Positions 8,802 to 19,000 of a stretch of 56,649 bases of DNA are shown here, one piece after another (positions within the stretch are counted from its first letter, which is position 1; every line of letters begins with the position of its first letter). This DNA is from a virus. The DNA lies in the IMG/VR virus record IMGVR_UViG_3300015242_000022, positions 1 through 56,649 of that record, one strand, 5' to 3'. The notes under the pieces are model-generated. The model did no database searches. It was not told the origin of the DNA and was given only the letters and a program-made list of their open reading frames with translations. The position numbers were made by a program, and so were the translations under genes.

Positions 8802-9436
8802 CGGATTACCTGGGGAAGAAGTTCGGTAAAGATTTCTTCGCGGCTACGCGGGGTTCGTCCAGGTAGGTGGCAGATGAATTGCCCCGGCTCCCACTGACCT
8901 TCCTCCACAGACTTTCTACCCATAGACGGATAACGCTCCCATGGCGAGCTATTCAGCGATGGATGCGATAGTTCCTTGGTGGCATTTCGGAAGATCTTAT
9001 TTTCGCTCAACCTGATAATTGCGTCCTGTTCGCTAGTTGTCTCCTCACGAAGCCGCAGGATAGAATCCAGCCACGCTTTGGTGATGGTGCTATTGCGTAT
9101 GAGATAGGAGCCACAGTTCAAATTCCCAGATACATCCCTTGCCATAAAGATAGAATGTTCATCATCCAGCCATTGGCGAACATCTACTGTCATGTTGGTA
9201 CAAATCAGGTCGATATCCACCACCCAAAAGAAGTCTGATTTATTTTCCTCAATGACATCCCTCACCCATGCAGTCTTTTGAACAGGGTAATGCCATGATG
9301 CGTCCCGGTAGAATGTCTCCAGAATCATGAAGTCATATCCCCACCGCTTGGTATATTCCCGTAAATTGGGTTCAACAATGGACCTAAGAGCCTGCCAGTC
9401 AGCTCCTGTGCAGGCAGTGAGGACGGTGAGGATCAT
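8798..9436 (-). CDS. Galactosyltransferase-like (GT34/GMA12-type) glycosyltransferase
   Basis: A 212-residue protein when started at ATG 9436 (MILTVLTACTGADW), which overlaps the upstream stop as ATGA. A longer frame to 9478 exists but overlaps the upstream gene more. Recognisable features are RWGYDFMILE (about 35-44), the DxD strand FFWVVDIDLICTNM (about 70-83), and LNCGSYLIRNS (about 106-116), an arrangement seen in GMA12/MNN10-type galactosyl/mannosyltransferases. Coupled on both sides. It probably adds a hexose in the same glycan pathway as its neighbours. Confidence 0.65.
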   Translation of the reverse strand: MILTVLTACTGADWQALRSIVEPNLREYTKRWGYDFMILETFYRDASWHYPVQKTAWVRDVIEENKSDFFWVVDIDLICTNMTVDVRQWLDDEHSIFMARDVSGNLNCGSYLIRNSTITKAWLDSILRLREETTSEQDAIIRLSENKIFRNATKELSHPSLNSSPWERYPSMGRKSVEEGQWEPGQFICHLPGRTPRSREEIFTELLPQVIR

Positions 9437-10095
9437 TTGATTTTGGAAAGAACGAAAATGCCAAGTCCATTGTGCCATGTCGGAGAATCAGGAACTCCAT
9501 CCGTGAGAATCCATTCTCTCTCAATCTTCACTTTATCCTTTAGTTCATCTAACGCATCACGGGTAGCTTGGCTTGGCCCACTCCAATCAAAATCATCACA
9601 AATAAACACCCACGTATCATCCATGGCATCCAAGTAATAAGGGATGGCCTTCTTCTGGGATTCATACGAATGTTCCCCATCGTAGCAGTAAACTTGCAAT
9701 TTATGCTTAATGTCCTTCAGATCGACCTTGAATCCGTCTGAATTAATCACCGTTACTGATCGGGCATCTCCTTTGAATTTTTCAATATTCGATTCCAACT
9801 GTGTACGAACAGAAGGGTCACCAAAGTCTTGAGAAAAATCCTCCACTCCATATAGATTTAATGTAGGAGAGTTGTTCATACATGCGCAGAACGATTTTCC
9901 GCAATAAAGTCCGACTTCAAGGTATGCCGGATCTTCGATTGGAAGGTGAACGATGTTAGAAAATAGACGAATCATGACCCCACTCGTGAATCCCTTAACA
10001 TCTAGTGCCTCTGCGTGAATCCAGCTTTGATGGCGCATAGCTGCTGAGATGGACTGGTTTACATACTCGATAAGAATTTCAGGACTGATACTCAT
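9433..10095 (-). CDS. Class I SAM methyltransferase (methyltransferase_24-like)
   Basis: A 220-residue protein with PAYLEVGLYCGKSFCACM as motif I (about residues 56-73), strand LNLYGVEDFS, and the hallmark VYCYDGEHSYESQKKAI (about 136-152) followed by WVFICDDFDWSG. This D-G-x-H-x-Y pattern is typical of methyltransferase_24/CmcI-like enzymes that methylate sugars or small molecules. It lies in the ATGA-coupled transferase block, supporting a role in glycan tailoring. Confidence 0.8.
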   Translation of the reverse strand: MSISPEILIEYVNQSISAAMRHQSWIHAEALDVKGFTSGVMIRLFSNIVHLPIEDPAYLEVGLYCGKSFCACMNNSPTLNLYGVEDFSQDFGDPSVRTQLESNIEKFKGDARSVTVINSDGFKVDLKDIKHKLQVYCYDGEHSYESQKKAIPYYLDAMDDTWVFICDDFDWSGPSQATRDALDELKDKVKIEREWILTDGVPDSPTWHNGLGIFVLSKIK

Positions 10096-10343
10096 AGATT
10101 ATTTCTTTCTGCAAATCTAATTTTCATCATAAGATCCTTAATCTCTTTTACGAATGGAGCATACTTCACAAAGTAATCTTGTCCTTGAGATCCTCCATTC
10201 TCATATGTGGAAATAAAATAGTAATCCTTTTTTTGGCTTAATTCCAATGAACATACATGATATATCTCGCCAGTTCTAATTCCATCAGAATGATCACGAA
10301 CACAAACTATGCGCTCATCTATTGAAAATGGAGGATGGATCAT
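10092..10343 (-). CDS. Small hypothetical protein, SH3/KOW-like
   Basis: An 83-residue protein starting MIHPPFSIDERIVCVRDHSD, with the beta-rich phrase GIRTGEIYHVCSLE and a terminal amphipathic helix. The pattern (hydrophobic strand, charged turn, G-x-IYHV) resembles small SH3-like barrels common as phage accessory proteins. It is embedded between a glycosyltransferase-like gene and a methyltransferase with 4-bp overlaps on both sides. No enzymatic motif is seen. Confidence 0.6.
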   Translation of the reverse strand: MIHPPFSIDERIVCVRDHSDGIRTGEIYHVCSLELSQKKDYYFISTYENGGSQGQDYFVKYAPFVKEIKDLMMKIRFAERNNL

Positions 10344-11287
10344 AAATTGGGAAGAATGTAATTTGGAATATACTTATCAGTTCGGTAATTGTCGAGGTTC
10401 TCCTGGCCATTCAGATAGATCTCGTAAAGATCATCCCGGCGAGTAAAGGCTTCGATATCCTCGAATTCATGCCCGTTACGAAAGCGCAGACAGTTGACGC
10501 CGTGTATCCATGGATAGCTCCATGCTAGATCGTCCTCCGGCATGGCCATAATAGTTGAACGCATCTCTCCATTGCGGAAGTTTTTAACGCCATGGCCCCG
10601 ACAAGATACCCCTATCTTACTGCGCTCATTCATCCAAAGAACATCAGCCATCGGCTTCCTGGCGTACCAAGGGACATGACAGGTCGCCCAATTCCGGGTT
10701 GGCGGGTTGTGATCGAAGTGCGGGTGAAATTGATCCCATCCTGAGATGACGCCCAAACTATGCGTACTCATCCCCTTAAAGATATCCCCATGCAATCGAG
10801 GCCGAGATTCCCAAGAATATCCCCAAATAAAGCTCACCTCCAGGGGCCGAGCATTATACTCCTCCTGCGTCTGTGTGGGGTGACGGTCAAGATAACAGAG
10901 GAATTCGATAGGATTTATGGTTGAACAAGCATCCTTGGACAGGAGTTCCCGCTTAAATGTCATCTTGGGAGGGTTCGACCTAACCCAATCATCGAATCTA
11001 TTCCAATCCGGCGTCTGGATATTGGATGCCTTGTTACGACCGAAGATGTGGGTATCTACCTGATCCCATGCTGAGCCATATTCCATGAAATCCAATAACA
11101 CATAGGGCTTCCTGATATCGTTCAGTCGGTTGTTGAACTTGATGTCCGGGAAGAAGCTGACAGGGATGATAACTACATCAGCGTCATGGTGGCTACTGGT
11201 GACGTTGGGGAGATTATCAAGGATCTGATGCTGGATTGTGCCATCTATCTTTCCTGTGGCATCGGGGGACAGGATGGCGATCTTCAT
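10340..11287 (-). CDS. Putative glycosyltransferase (exostosin-like)
   Basis: A 315-residue protein with a Rossmann-like start (MKIAILSPDATGKIDGT), strand DADVVIIPVSFFP, a central RPLEVSFIWGYSWESRP segment and SKIGVSCRGHGVKNFRNGE (about 225-243), reminiscent of the GT-B donor-site region of exostosin/GT47-type proteins. Many histidines and tryptophans. Assignment is by overall pattern and location in a glycosyl/methyl-transferase cluster; a sulfo- or phosphotransferase is not excluded. It carries an internal copy of the 15-bp motif (10915-10929) in a different frame from that used at gene ends. Confidence 0.5.
   Translation of the reverse strand: MKIAILSPDATGKIDGTIQHQILDNLPNVTSSHHDADVVIIPVSFFPDIKFNNRLNDIRKPYVLLDFMEYGSAWDQVDTHIFGRNKASNIQTPDWNRFDDWVRSNPPKMTFKRELLSKDACSTINPIEFLCYLDRHPTQTQEEYNARPLEVSFIWGYSWESRPRLHGDIFKGMSTHSLGVISGWDQFHPHFDHNPPTRNWATCHVPWYARKPMADVLWMNERSKIGVSCRGHGVKNFRNGEMRSTIMAMPEDDLAWSYPWIHGVNCLRFRNGHEFEDIEAFTRRDDLYEIYLNGQENLDNYRTDKYIPNYILPNL
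10915..10929 (-). repeat. Dispersed 15-bp motif copy (intragenic)
   Basis: Minus-strand CTTGTTCAACCATAA, exact. Here it is read in another frame (A-C-S-T-I-N), showing that the DNA rather than a peptide is conserved. Confidence 0.75.
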
Positions 11288-11802
11288 CCGATCTTACGTA
11301 GGGCCAAGTGAAAGCTGTAGGCATCAATTAACGGGCACTCATAAACTATCTCCCATGACCCTGTTTTACTGATCACCTTGTCCTTGAAGGTCTGTAGATT
11401 CCAGTCTGCATTTTTGTGCGCAAGGTTGTAGACAGTAGGATCATTTGCCTGACAATGGGCGCGGTACACAGCCTCATCTGGATTACAGTTCACCAAGTAT
11501 CCACCCGGCTTGATAACCCTCCTCCATTCACTTATAATCGGTATAAGTCGTTGCCATTCAAAATCTTCTGCAAGATGTGATTGATATATAAAGTCCAATG
11601 AGTTGTCGCAGAACATCGAGAGATTGCAGCAATCGCCCTTCATGATCTGCTTGTCACCACCTACCCGCGTATATGGAGGATCTGTATCGAAGCTGATGGC
11701 ATTAGGAGTGATTTTATCTCCACCAAATCCGAGATCTAGGCCGATGCCTCCACAGTATTTAGCGAGATAGGGACGGGCTAATGCAGTTTCGGACATAGAC
11801 AA
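11284..11802 (-). CDS. Class I SAM-dependent methyltransferase
   Basis: A 172-residue protein: motif I GGIGLDLGFGGDK (about residues 18-30), acidic post-I SFDTDPPY, SLDFIYQSHLAEDF in the motif III position (about 68-81), and VIKPGGYLVNCNPDE (about 95-109). Short for the family but complete. First gene of the coupled block to its left (ATGA with the next gene). A GTATGAATGT element lies 5-20 nt upstream, also present before 3826 and 12760, and may be promoter-related. The substrate is unknown; glycan methylation fits the context. Confidence 0.8.
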   Translation of the reverse strand: MSMSETALARPYLAKYCGGIGLDLGFGGDKITPNAISFDTDPPYTRVGGDKQIMKGDCCNLSMFCDNSLDFIYQSHLAEDFEWQRLIPIISEWRRVIKPGGYLVNCNPDEAVYRAHCQANDPTVYNLAHKNADWNLQTFKDKVISKTGSWEIVYECPLIDAYSFHLALRKIG

Positions 11803-11813
11803 ACATTCATACG

Positions 11814-12446
11814 TTACAATTCTTTAGCCTTCCAGCAAAATCCACGAACGCCTTCAAAAGCAATCTTCTGCTCCTCGCTTAATCCGTCCTTCTGGGCCGA
11901 CACAGGAAACCAGATAGCTGCTCGTAAATTACATCCGCATAAATTACATGAGTTCAGCGTGTAATCTGCGGGTAGCGTTCTTTTTCCCATAAGCCAACCT
12001 AGCAGACTCATAATGGCTGATGCGCACGATCCGCAGCTAAAGTCTTGCGGTTGATTGTGGGGGCATCTGGCGCAAATCTCAGCCCTTTCTGCCGCTATGC
12101 TCTCATCCACGTAAACGCCTCCGCTCTTCACAAAGGATTGTAGGACACGAAGGAACCCGATGGCCTCCTTAAATCCCGGTCTTTTCTTAGGGCGAATCTT
12201 GGTATCCATGATCCTCTTGCAAACCGATTGCCCGTAATTCGGATTCTCCTTACAAGCCTGATCCAACAGTTCGGCCTCCCACTCCTCACCAAACGCATAT
12301 CCGTTAGCCTTTCTATGACTCAATATATCGGATGTCCATGTCCGGTAATCGTGGCTCTTAAAGACTGCTCCTGATTCCGGCTGAGTGTACTTCCATCCTC
12401 CTGGAGGCGTGATGCTTCGATTGGTTATCTCGAATTCTACGGACAT
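11814..12446 (-). CDS. Cysteine-rich zinc-ribbon-like protein
   Basis: A 210-residue protein starting at ATG 12446 (MSVEFEITNRSITPPGGW), which overlaps the upstream stop in TGATG. A longer frame to 12530 would intrude on the upstream gene. The C-terminal half has CARCPHN, CGSC and CNLCGC (about residues 126-176), consistent with one or two zinc-binding knuckles, beside a hydrophobic segment ASAIMSLLGWLMG. Similar Cys-rich proteins occur beside phage structural/glycan genes, but no function is known. Confidence 0.6.
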   Translation of the reverse strand: MSVEFEITNRSITPPGGWKYTQPESGAVFKSHDYRTWTSDILSHRKANGYAFGEEWEAELLDQACKENPNYGQSVCKRIMDTKIRPKKRPGFKEAIGFLRVLQSFVKSGGVYVDESIAAERAEICARCPHNQPQDFSCGSCASAIMSLLGWLMGKRTLPADYTLNSCNLCGCNLRAAIWFPVSAQKDGLSEEQKIAFEGVRGFCWKAKEL

Positions 12447-12760
12447 CACTCTTCCTTTTTCACCCACTCCACTAACCAGAACTGGCCAATAGTTCCTAGC
12501 GGATTCGCTTCGCTTCTGATATTGCGCCACTGGATTTGGAAATAACTTCCAGTGATGATGGATTTAGCCTTTTCGTAGGTATCTGACAGCATGTGAGAAA
12601 AAGTCTCAACACGCCTAATATCGTTAGTACAGATTTGACAAAGTGGCGTTTCCTTTTTCTGGAATAACTCGTTGAACAATAGATCGTGCATCCTCAAAGA
12701 TTCATCAAAAAGGCATGAATCTACCGTTGGATTTCTTTCATCTTCGAGACATATTGACAT
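12446..12760 (-). CDS. Hypothetical protein, 104 aa
   Basis: Begins MSICLEDERNPTVDSCLFDE, contains a CQIC pair (about residues 41-44), and ends VEWVKKEE. The phrase WRNIRSEANPLGTIGQFWLV resembles YFNIRDSGVNPLGNIAHFVV of the 3202-3525 protein, suggesting distant paralogy. It leads the minus-strand transfer/methylation block, just after two terminators of the giant gene, so it probably has its own promoter (extended -10 TGGTATGAT six nt before ATG). Confidence 0.6.
   Translation of the reverse strand: MSICLEDERNPTVDSCLFDESLRMHDLLFNELFQKKETPLCQICTNDIRRVETFSHMLSDTYEKAKSIITGSYFQIQWRNIRSEANPLGTIGQFWLVEWVKKEE
12668..12682 (+). repeat. Dispersed 15-bp motif copy (intragenic, antisense)
   Basis: Plus-strand CTCGTTGAACAATAG within the 12446-12760 gene, opposite to its transcription. 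Confidence 0.7.
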
Positions 12761-12766
12761 TCATAC

Positions 12767-12775
12767 ATCATACCA
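12767..12775 (-). promoter_or_regulatory. Candidate extended -10 promoter for 12760 gene
   Basis: On the minus strand TGGTATGAT (TGn plus TATGAT) ends 6 nt before the start codon at 12760. The -35 is weak (TTGTGG, 16-nt spacer). The spacing would give a leaderless mRNA, as at other promoters here. Confidence 0.4.
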
Positions 12776-12798
12776 GACTGCCTATTCCCCACAAGAAT

Positions 12799-12833
12799 AA
12801 AGGCCAGAGATCTCAGGCATCTACTGGCCTTTT
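12799..12833. terminator. Bidirectional intrinsic terminator
   Basis: The inverted repeat AAAGGCCA/TGGCCTTT (loop 18 nt) is followed by TTTT on plus and TTTATTCTT on minus. It lies downstream of the giant minus-strand gene and before the next minus gene. Confidence 0.65.
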
Positions 12834-12847
12834 CGCCAAATCAGTTT

Positions 12848-13003
12848 ATCCCGCGCAAGGATGTTGTGATAGGGGTCTATTACTCATTTCGAGGCGAACT
12901 ATATGAATGGATGCAGATTATGCAACAACTATCTTCTGTTGCATAAAGCAAAAGCCGTCCAGAGATCACTCCCTTGAACGGCTTTATCTCCCTTGCGCGG
13001 GAT
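12848..13003. repeat. Nested inverted repeats in the 12.8-13.0 kb gap
   Basis: Outer perfect 13-bp arms ATCCCGCGCAAGG (12848-12860) and its complement (12991-13003) enclose a 10-bp hairpin TTATGCAACA/TGTTGCATAA (12918-12946) and a terminator (12950-12985). The rest of the 247-bp gap shows no gene. Confidence 0.7.
12950..12985 (-). terminator. Terminator of the giant gene
   Basis: Arms AAAGCCGT/ACGGCTTT with a 19-nt loop. On the minus strand the stem is followed by CTTTTGCTTT. It lies about 20 nt beyond the stop of the 2808-residue gene. Confidence 0.75.
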
Positions 13004-13007
13004 GAAA

Positions 13008-16000
13008 TTACTTCATTTTGGCTTTATTTGACTCAGGGAATACTTCAGCACCAGCGTCTTTGGCGTACTTACTGTAAATATCCAGCTCATTCTTGAATCC
13101 TTGAAAGTCTTTCTTCTCAAGCGTCTTCAGGTTTTTCATCATCTGAAATGAAAGCTTATCCCCGTAAGCCTTGGCGTAGTTGTACCACTCACCATCTGAT
13201 ATCGGCCTCCCAACTGTCGCTTCAACGGTAGAGCGAACTGGCGTAGTAGGGCCTTGGCCATTCTTCAGGATCAGCTTGTAGAGAGCCTGCTTTGGCGAGT
13301 TCTCGGGAATATCTACCACAATAGGAGATCCCAGCTTCCAGAACTTCGCGCTCATGGTATTATCCCGGATAGGATCACCAAGGGCATTGATAGCTGGTTT
13401 TCCGAATATCGGGGCTGCAAAGGGGATATTGGACAGCAGAGATCCCTCCATGGACGTTCTGTCGGTTGGAGTGCTGAAGAAATCAGAGATGTTCTTTGTC
13501 AGCGAGTTCCCAAGAATCGGGATGAAGGTCTTCCCGGTAAAGGATACCTTGCTAGCCAGTTGTTCCAACGGAGGGACAGGTGATTTGTAGTCGTATATCC
13601 CTCGGGTGAAAGCTGAATACGGACCTCGCACCATACTTGCGCTGAAGATTGATCCGATAACCTCGGCTGCTCCATTCAAATCTTTTGGCGCTCTGCGGCC
13701 CTGATTCTTCTTGGACTTGAGTTTCCAGTCATCCAGGGCGGCAGCAAATGCCGTAGCCCACAAAATAGCCTCACCGCCTCTACCGACATTCAGGCCAAAT
13801 CTTACGCCATTGACCTTCAGGTAAATAGACCATGGCTGATACTTCTTTATCCATGCATCGTAATACGCCTTGTCGTTGATCTGAGATGGCCCGTTCCCGG
13901 TTACGACTAGGCTGTACTTCTTGTCGTCATCATCGCCAGATCCGCTTGCTCCCAGTCCTAGAAGTAGCGTAACAATCGTTCCCGCGATGGCGTCATTCAT
14001 CCTTGCTCTGGTTTGGATGTCGGTAGCAAGACTCCTGGCATAGGGGTTGTAATCTGAGTTCTTGAGGATTTTATTGATACCTAGACGAACGAATCCGTAA
14101 GGAGAATACCACGCTCCATTGTGAACAGTTCTGGCCGGGATCATGAAGAACCCGTACATGATGCGTGTAAAGATACTGGCGGCTGCTGGATCTTTATTGT
14201 CTCCAGCGATTTTCTTCATAATCCAAAATGCTGGAAAACTCGAAAACCCGAGATCCTCCTCCTTGTCTTTCCCTTTCCGGCCAACAACTCCCAGCCCGTC
14301 AAGTAATGCGGCTCGCTCGACATTGGTTCCCGAGATATTTTTGTCGGCTAAAGCTCCGCGCCATGCATCTCGTGCTGCATCATTAGAGGCTGCTCCTGCC
14401 TCGTTAGGAGCCATCCCTGCTGCTACGGCATTCTGGTAATATCTGTTCTTCACCTCGATCACATAGGACAAGGCTTGGTTGATTTCGGACTGAGGAATCC
14501 CGGCCCTCTTCATGGTGGATTGAGCGTACCTACTGAGATTATACTGCTCCACCACGGAAACTGAGCCCTGATCGAGTGCAGATAGAACTCGACGAGTATA
14601 GTCCGCAAGACCAAACACAATCTTCATCATAGCTTTTTTATAATCGCCCTTATCCCAATCTGAATAACCGCTCTCCAAAATAGCTTTCAGGTTCTTATTC
14701 CCAGCCAGGAATTCATTCGTCTCCTTGGTGTAGACATCATTCTTCAATGCAAAAGATACCTCGCTCACCCATCCATTCATAGCGTTTACGAAATTCCTAC
14801 CAACATTAGGAAGTTGGGCAGGATTAGCGGCAATCGCTGCTGCTCCATCCGTGATTACATCCCTCACTAGGAAAATGGCAGGAGAGCCTATATTTACCGC
14901 TGCTGTAGGAATACCGCCCAATGCCTGACCTGTGTAGTATTCGGAGATAGTAGCCTTCCACGATGGCTGGATCTTCGCCTTACGAACGATATCCATAATC
15001 TCATCCTGAGCCTTGGTCTTGGCCTGAAGGGTGGATGTCTCGCTGTTTATGATGTCGTCCAATTCCGCCAACCGCTTAAACTGTTCATCGCTAAAGCCAG
15101 TCCATCCGTTCTTCTTCGCAATCTCATCCGAGAATGAGGATGAAGGATCAAGAGCGCGGGATCGAACAGCTTGAAGTATCTTCTCCAGATCAGATTTTGC
15201 TTTAACGGGTTCAATCTTCTCACGATCTGCCCAGGGGGCATAGGTCTTGATGGATTTCTCGGCTGCTTTTATCTGGGCCTCCTCGAATCGCTTCTTGAGA
15301 ACCGGAGCCATGGCCTTTGCAATATTCGTGGCCTGCTCCGTGGATAACCCGGCACTCCGGAGATACTGCATGATCGCGTCATTGACCCATGTCGGACTGG
15401 ACTGCTGGCTAATCGGAGTAGCCAGTATTGCATCCACAATCGCCGCTAAAGGGCCTTTCTCGGCTGCATCCTGCTCTGCCTTGATCTGGTGGTTAGCCGA
15501 CTTTATCTGATGCTCTCTCCACGTAACGTCAGCCAATCTCTGGGCGGTTTCTTCCGATACTCCGGCATTGACGAGAGACGCAATAAGCTGACTCTGCCAT
15601 GGGCCTTTTCTTCCCATGTTCGGAGTGTTGGATAAATCGTCCTTGATGATCTTCTTGATGGCGTTTTGCTGGGGTTTGGACCATCCCTGTGTATCGCTCT
15701 GAGATTTAGCCATTCCCTCAATGATCCCTTCAGCGGTGGCGTCGGGGGTTTGGGCTGCGGCTTTCTTGGCGTCAGACTTCAGCTTTTGGGCAGCAATCTC
15801 TGTGGCCTTGGTCTGCATCATCCCATCAAAAGTCTTGTTTAACCATGATTCGAGAGCCTTGTATTCCATCTCCTTCCATGAAACAGCACCAAGCTTCCTT
15901 AGGATGGAATCTACGGCTGCTTTTTTGGCAGATACCTCATCTCCTTTGTTGCCTTTATGGAGATCACGCAACGTTGTGTTGGCCTCAGAAAGCTCTGTGC

Positions 16001-19000
16001 TGATAAGCCTGCGCATCATGGCGTCACTCACTGGCATATTCAGTTGTCGCTGCATGGAAGTATCCCATGCTGTCAACAGGGATGAGTAGTACGCCTTTGC
16101 CGCCAGCTTGGACTTCTCGTCAGAAGCGGATTCGATGGCCTTCTCCATATTATCCTTGATGGACTCACGTATCTTCTCATCAGCCAACTTCACTTTCTCC
16201 TTGGATAGTTCCTGCTTTCCGAGAATGGACGCCACTTTCTCGATATCCGTCAACTTGGTATTCGGAGGAGTTCCTTGAAGTCCCATGCCTTTAAGGGTCT
16301 GCTGGACGATAGCTGCTAGTTGTGCGGTCTGAGCCTGATCAATTTCAGCCAATGGGCCAATCTTGTTCTCGGTGGAGGCCAATGTTTTCCAGAATGTGCT
16401 ATTCAGTGCATTTGCTCCGCTCTCCTTCAAGGTGCCGGCATACGATTTCACTCCTGTTGCTACCAAGCTCTTAATGGTCTTCTCACTCGCATTCGGCCCA
16501 GCTTCCGGGTTGTAAGTGAAAGTGAATTCTCCTTTATCGTCATAGCCCATCTGAGCTAGTTGACGGATGGCCTCCAACATGTCGTTACCAATGGTAATTC
16601 CCTCACGCTGGAATGTCTTCTGAATGGTCTGCTCAATGCCTTCAAATCGCTTCTGAAGTCCTTCCAGGGCATCCTCGGGAGTCAGCTTCATGCGGGTAAG
16701 CTCTTGCTTGATCTCCTTGATTTTCGCCAAATCTCCCAATGTCGGCGTTCCTCCTGCCAATATCCTGGCCGTCTGCTCATCCGCTTGGTCGATAACTGCC
16801 TTGGCTCCAGTGATCAGATGGCTCTCGAATTCTGCTCTGGATCTCAGGAATTGAGCATTCGCGCTCTGGCCTGTACCAAGTTCCGAAGTCGGCATCAGGT
16901 TAACCGTCGCCAGCAGATGATTCAGCATCTTGGAATCACCTGTAGCTGCCAGTCTCACGGAGTAGCCGAGAAGTTCATTCTGAAGCAGAGCCGCGCCCAA
17001 GTCGGTTCCTGTGATTCGGTTGATCTCTCCAGCGGCTTCATTGGCTTCTCCGGTTTCCAGATCAGTTAGGCGACCGATATAATCCCATGCGTGGGCGGTT
17101 GATTCTTCCGATGGTTGCTGACTTCCGTTGAAAGCTTTCTCGCGAACCGCCTCCTTGGCTGGCTCCATTTTGACAGGGTTGTAGAGATGGCCAACTTCCT
17201 CCACTCCTCCAACTTGGCTGCGCCTTGCTTCTTCTCGTTTGGAGAATGTCCGTATCCCGTCATCCTCCTTCTTGGTGGCGGCCCGTAGATCCTGTATATA
17301 ATCATCACTGGCCAACTTGGCTTCAGTTGCTTGTTCAACAATACGAGTCTCATCCGTCTCTGCTCCATATTTGATGGGCAAGTATTGCGTCCGCTCTCTG
17401 GAGCCTGGGAAGATATCGTCAACCGAAGTAATCCCCTCTTTGGCGAGAGTTGATCGAAGTTGAGCGGTTACGCGCTTGATGACCTTATTTACCCCCTCAT
17501 GAGACATGCCGATAAGATCGCCAATGGTTCGCAAGTCGTAGCCTTCTGCTCGCATTTGCAAGGCTGTACGCTCACGTCCAGGAAGCTTCTTTACCGCATC
17601 ACGGATGATATCGAATCGTCCAACATCTGCACCTTCTGGAATTGGTTCAGAAGATACCGAATCAATCTTCTCCCCGCCTCCTTCATGGAGAGGTTCATTG
17701 AGGCTCTCGTATTGCTTGCGAAGCTGCTGCTCGTAGATCGTCTTGAACTGATTTCCGACCACTTGGTTCACGAACTTTCCGGAGTTACCTCTGCTCGGAT
17801 CGAACTTCTGGATGGCGTTAAACAGCTTGAGATGTCCCTCCTGTTGAAGATCGTTCACATCCATGCCTGAGACATTGCTGAACTTGTAGGCGAGGTTCTT
17901 AATGATCTTGGCCGTCTCTTCGCTTTTTATGATGTTCGCCTGTTCATCTGTAATTGGACCGAAGGTCTGAACTAGGTTTGTTGCTCCTAGCGGACGATCG
18001 CTTTCACTTTTTGCGAAGAGCTTATCCAGTTTCGACCGTTCAGAAGATTCTCCCTTGGGGATGAAGTTTTTCGATGGATATCCGCCATTGATGATCGCCT
18101 CGTAGTCATTGATAAACTTGGCAACCTGCGACTTGGAAAGAATTCCGTCATCACCAAATTCCTTTACGATCTGCTTGAGATCACCAAATGCCTTGTGGAA
18201 CCACTTCCCGATCTCATTGATGAACTGCTTAAAGAGCGATTCCGTGATCTGGCCATTCCGCTTTAGCTGATGTAGCTGTCGAGTCAGTTCTATGACGTAG
18301 CTGATATGATTCGGGGCACTCTTTGATGAGCTTTCTGCCCCATCATTAAGCTCATTAATCAATTCGCCAACTATCCGTATCTTGGATCGAGATTCCCAGA
18401 AGGGTTGGTAATAGAGGTTGTATGCGCCAACTAACGCTTTTTCTATAACATCCTTCTGCTTCTTATCCTTGATCTGATTCCACCGTTCAATGAGATCTCG
18501 CTGAAGTTCAACTCCCTTGTTGCGGATAAACGTGCTGTAATATCCCGGCTTTCCGGCCTCCTCCCATTGCTTACGAAGAGCCAGATGTTGCGCAACATGG
18601 ATCGCCTCCTCCTCAAATACCTTTGAAATCTTGGCAGGAGATTCGTTCGACTCAAACGAGTCCGGGTTGATATTTAGTACCAGATCGCCATTACCGAGAA
18701 ATCCTACATTGCTCTCTGTTCCATCTTTTTCAAAGGAAACCTGGATTCCGGCATCCTCAATTCCTTGCAGTTTGGAGAAATCGACATTCGCTAGGTCTTT
18801 TCCAAACGCACTCTCGGCACGACGTTTAAGATCCTTTGTCCTAGACGCTCGTTCATCTCCCAAATTCTTGTTGCTGACATTGGAAGCCTCAGTTCTCGAT
18901 CCTCCTTCAATGGGGGCTTTGGGAGCCACTTGTGTAACGGATTTTTCATTCGGTGTTGTTTTCTTTGGTTTCTGCTTTCCTTTAATCGGCCTGAAATCGG

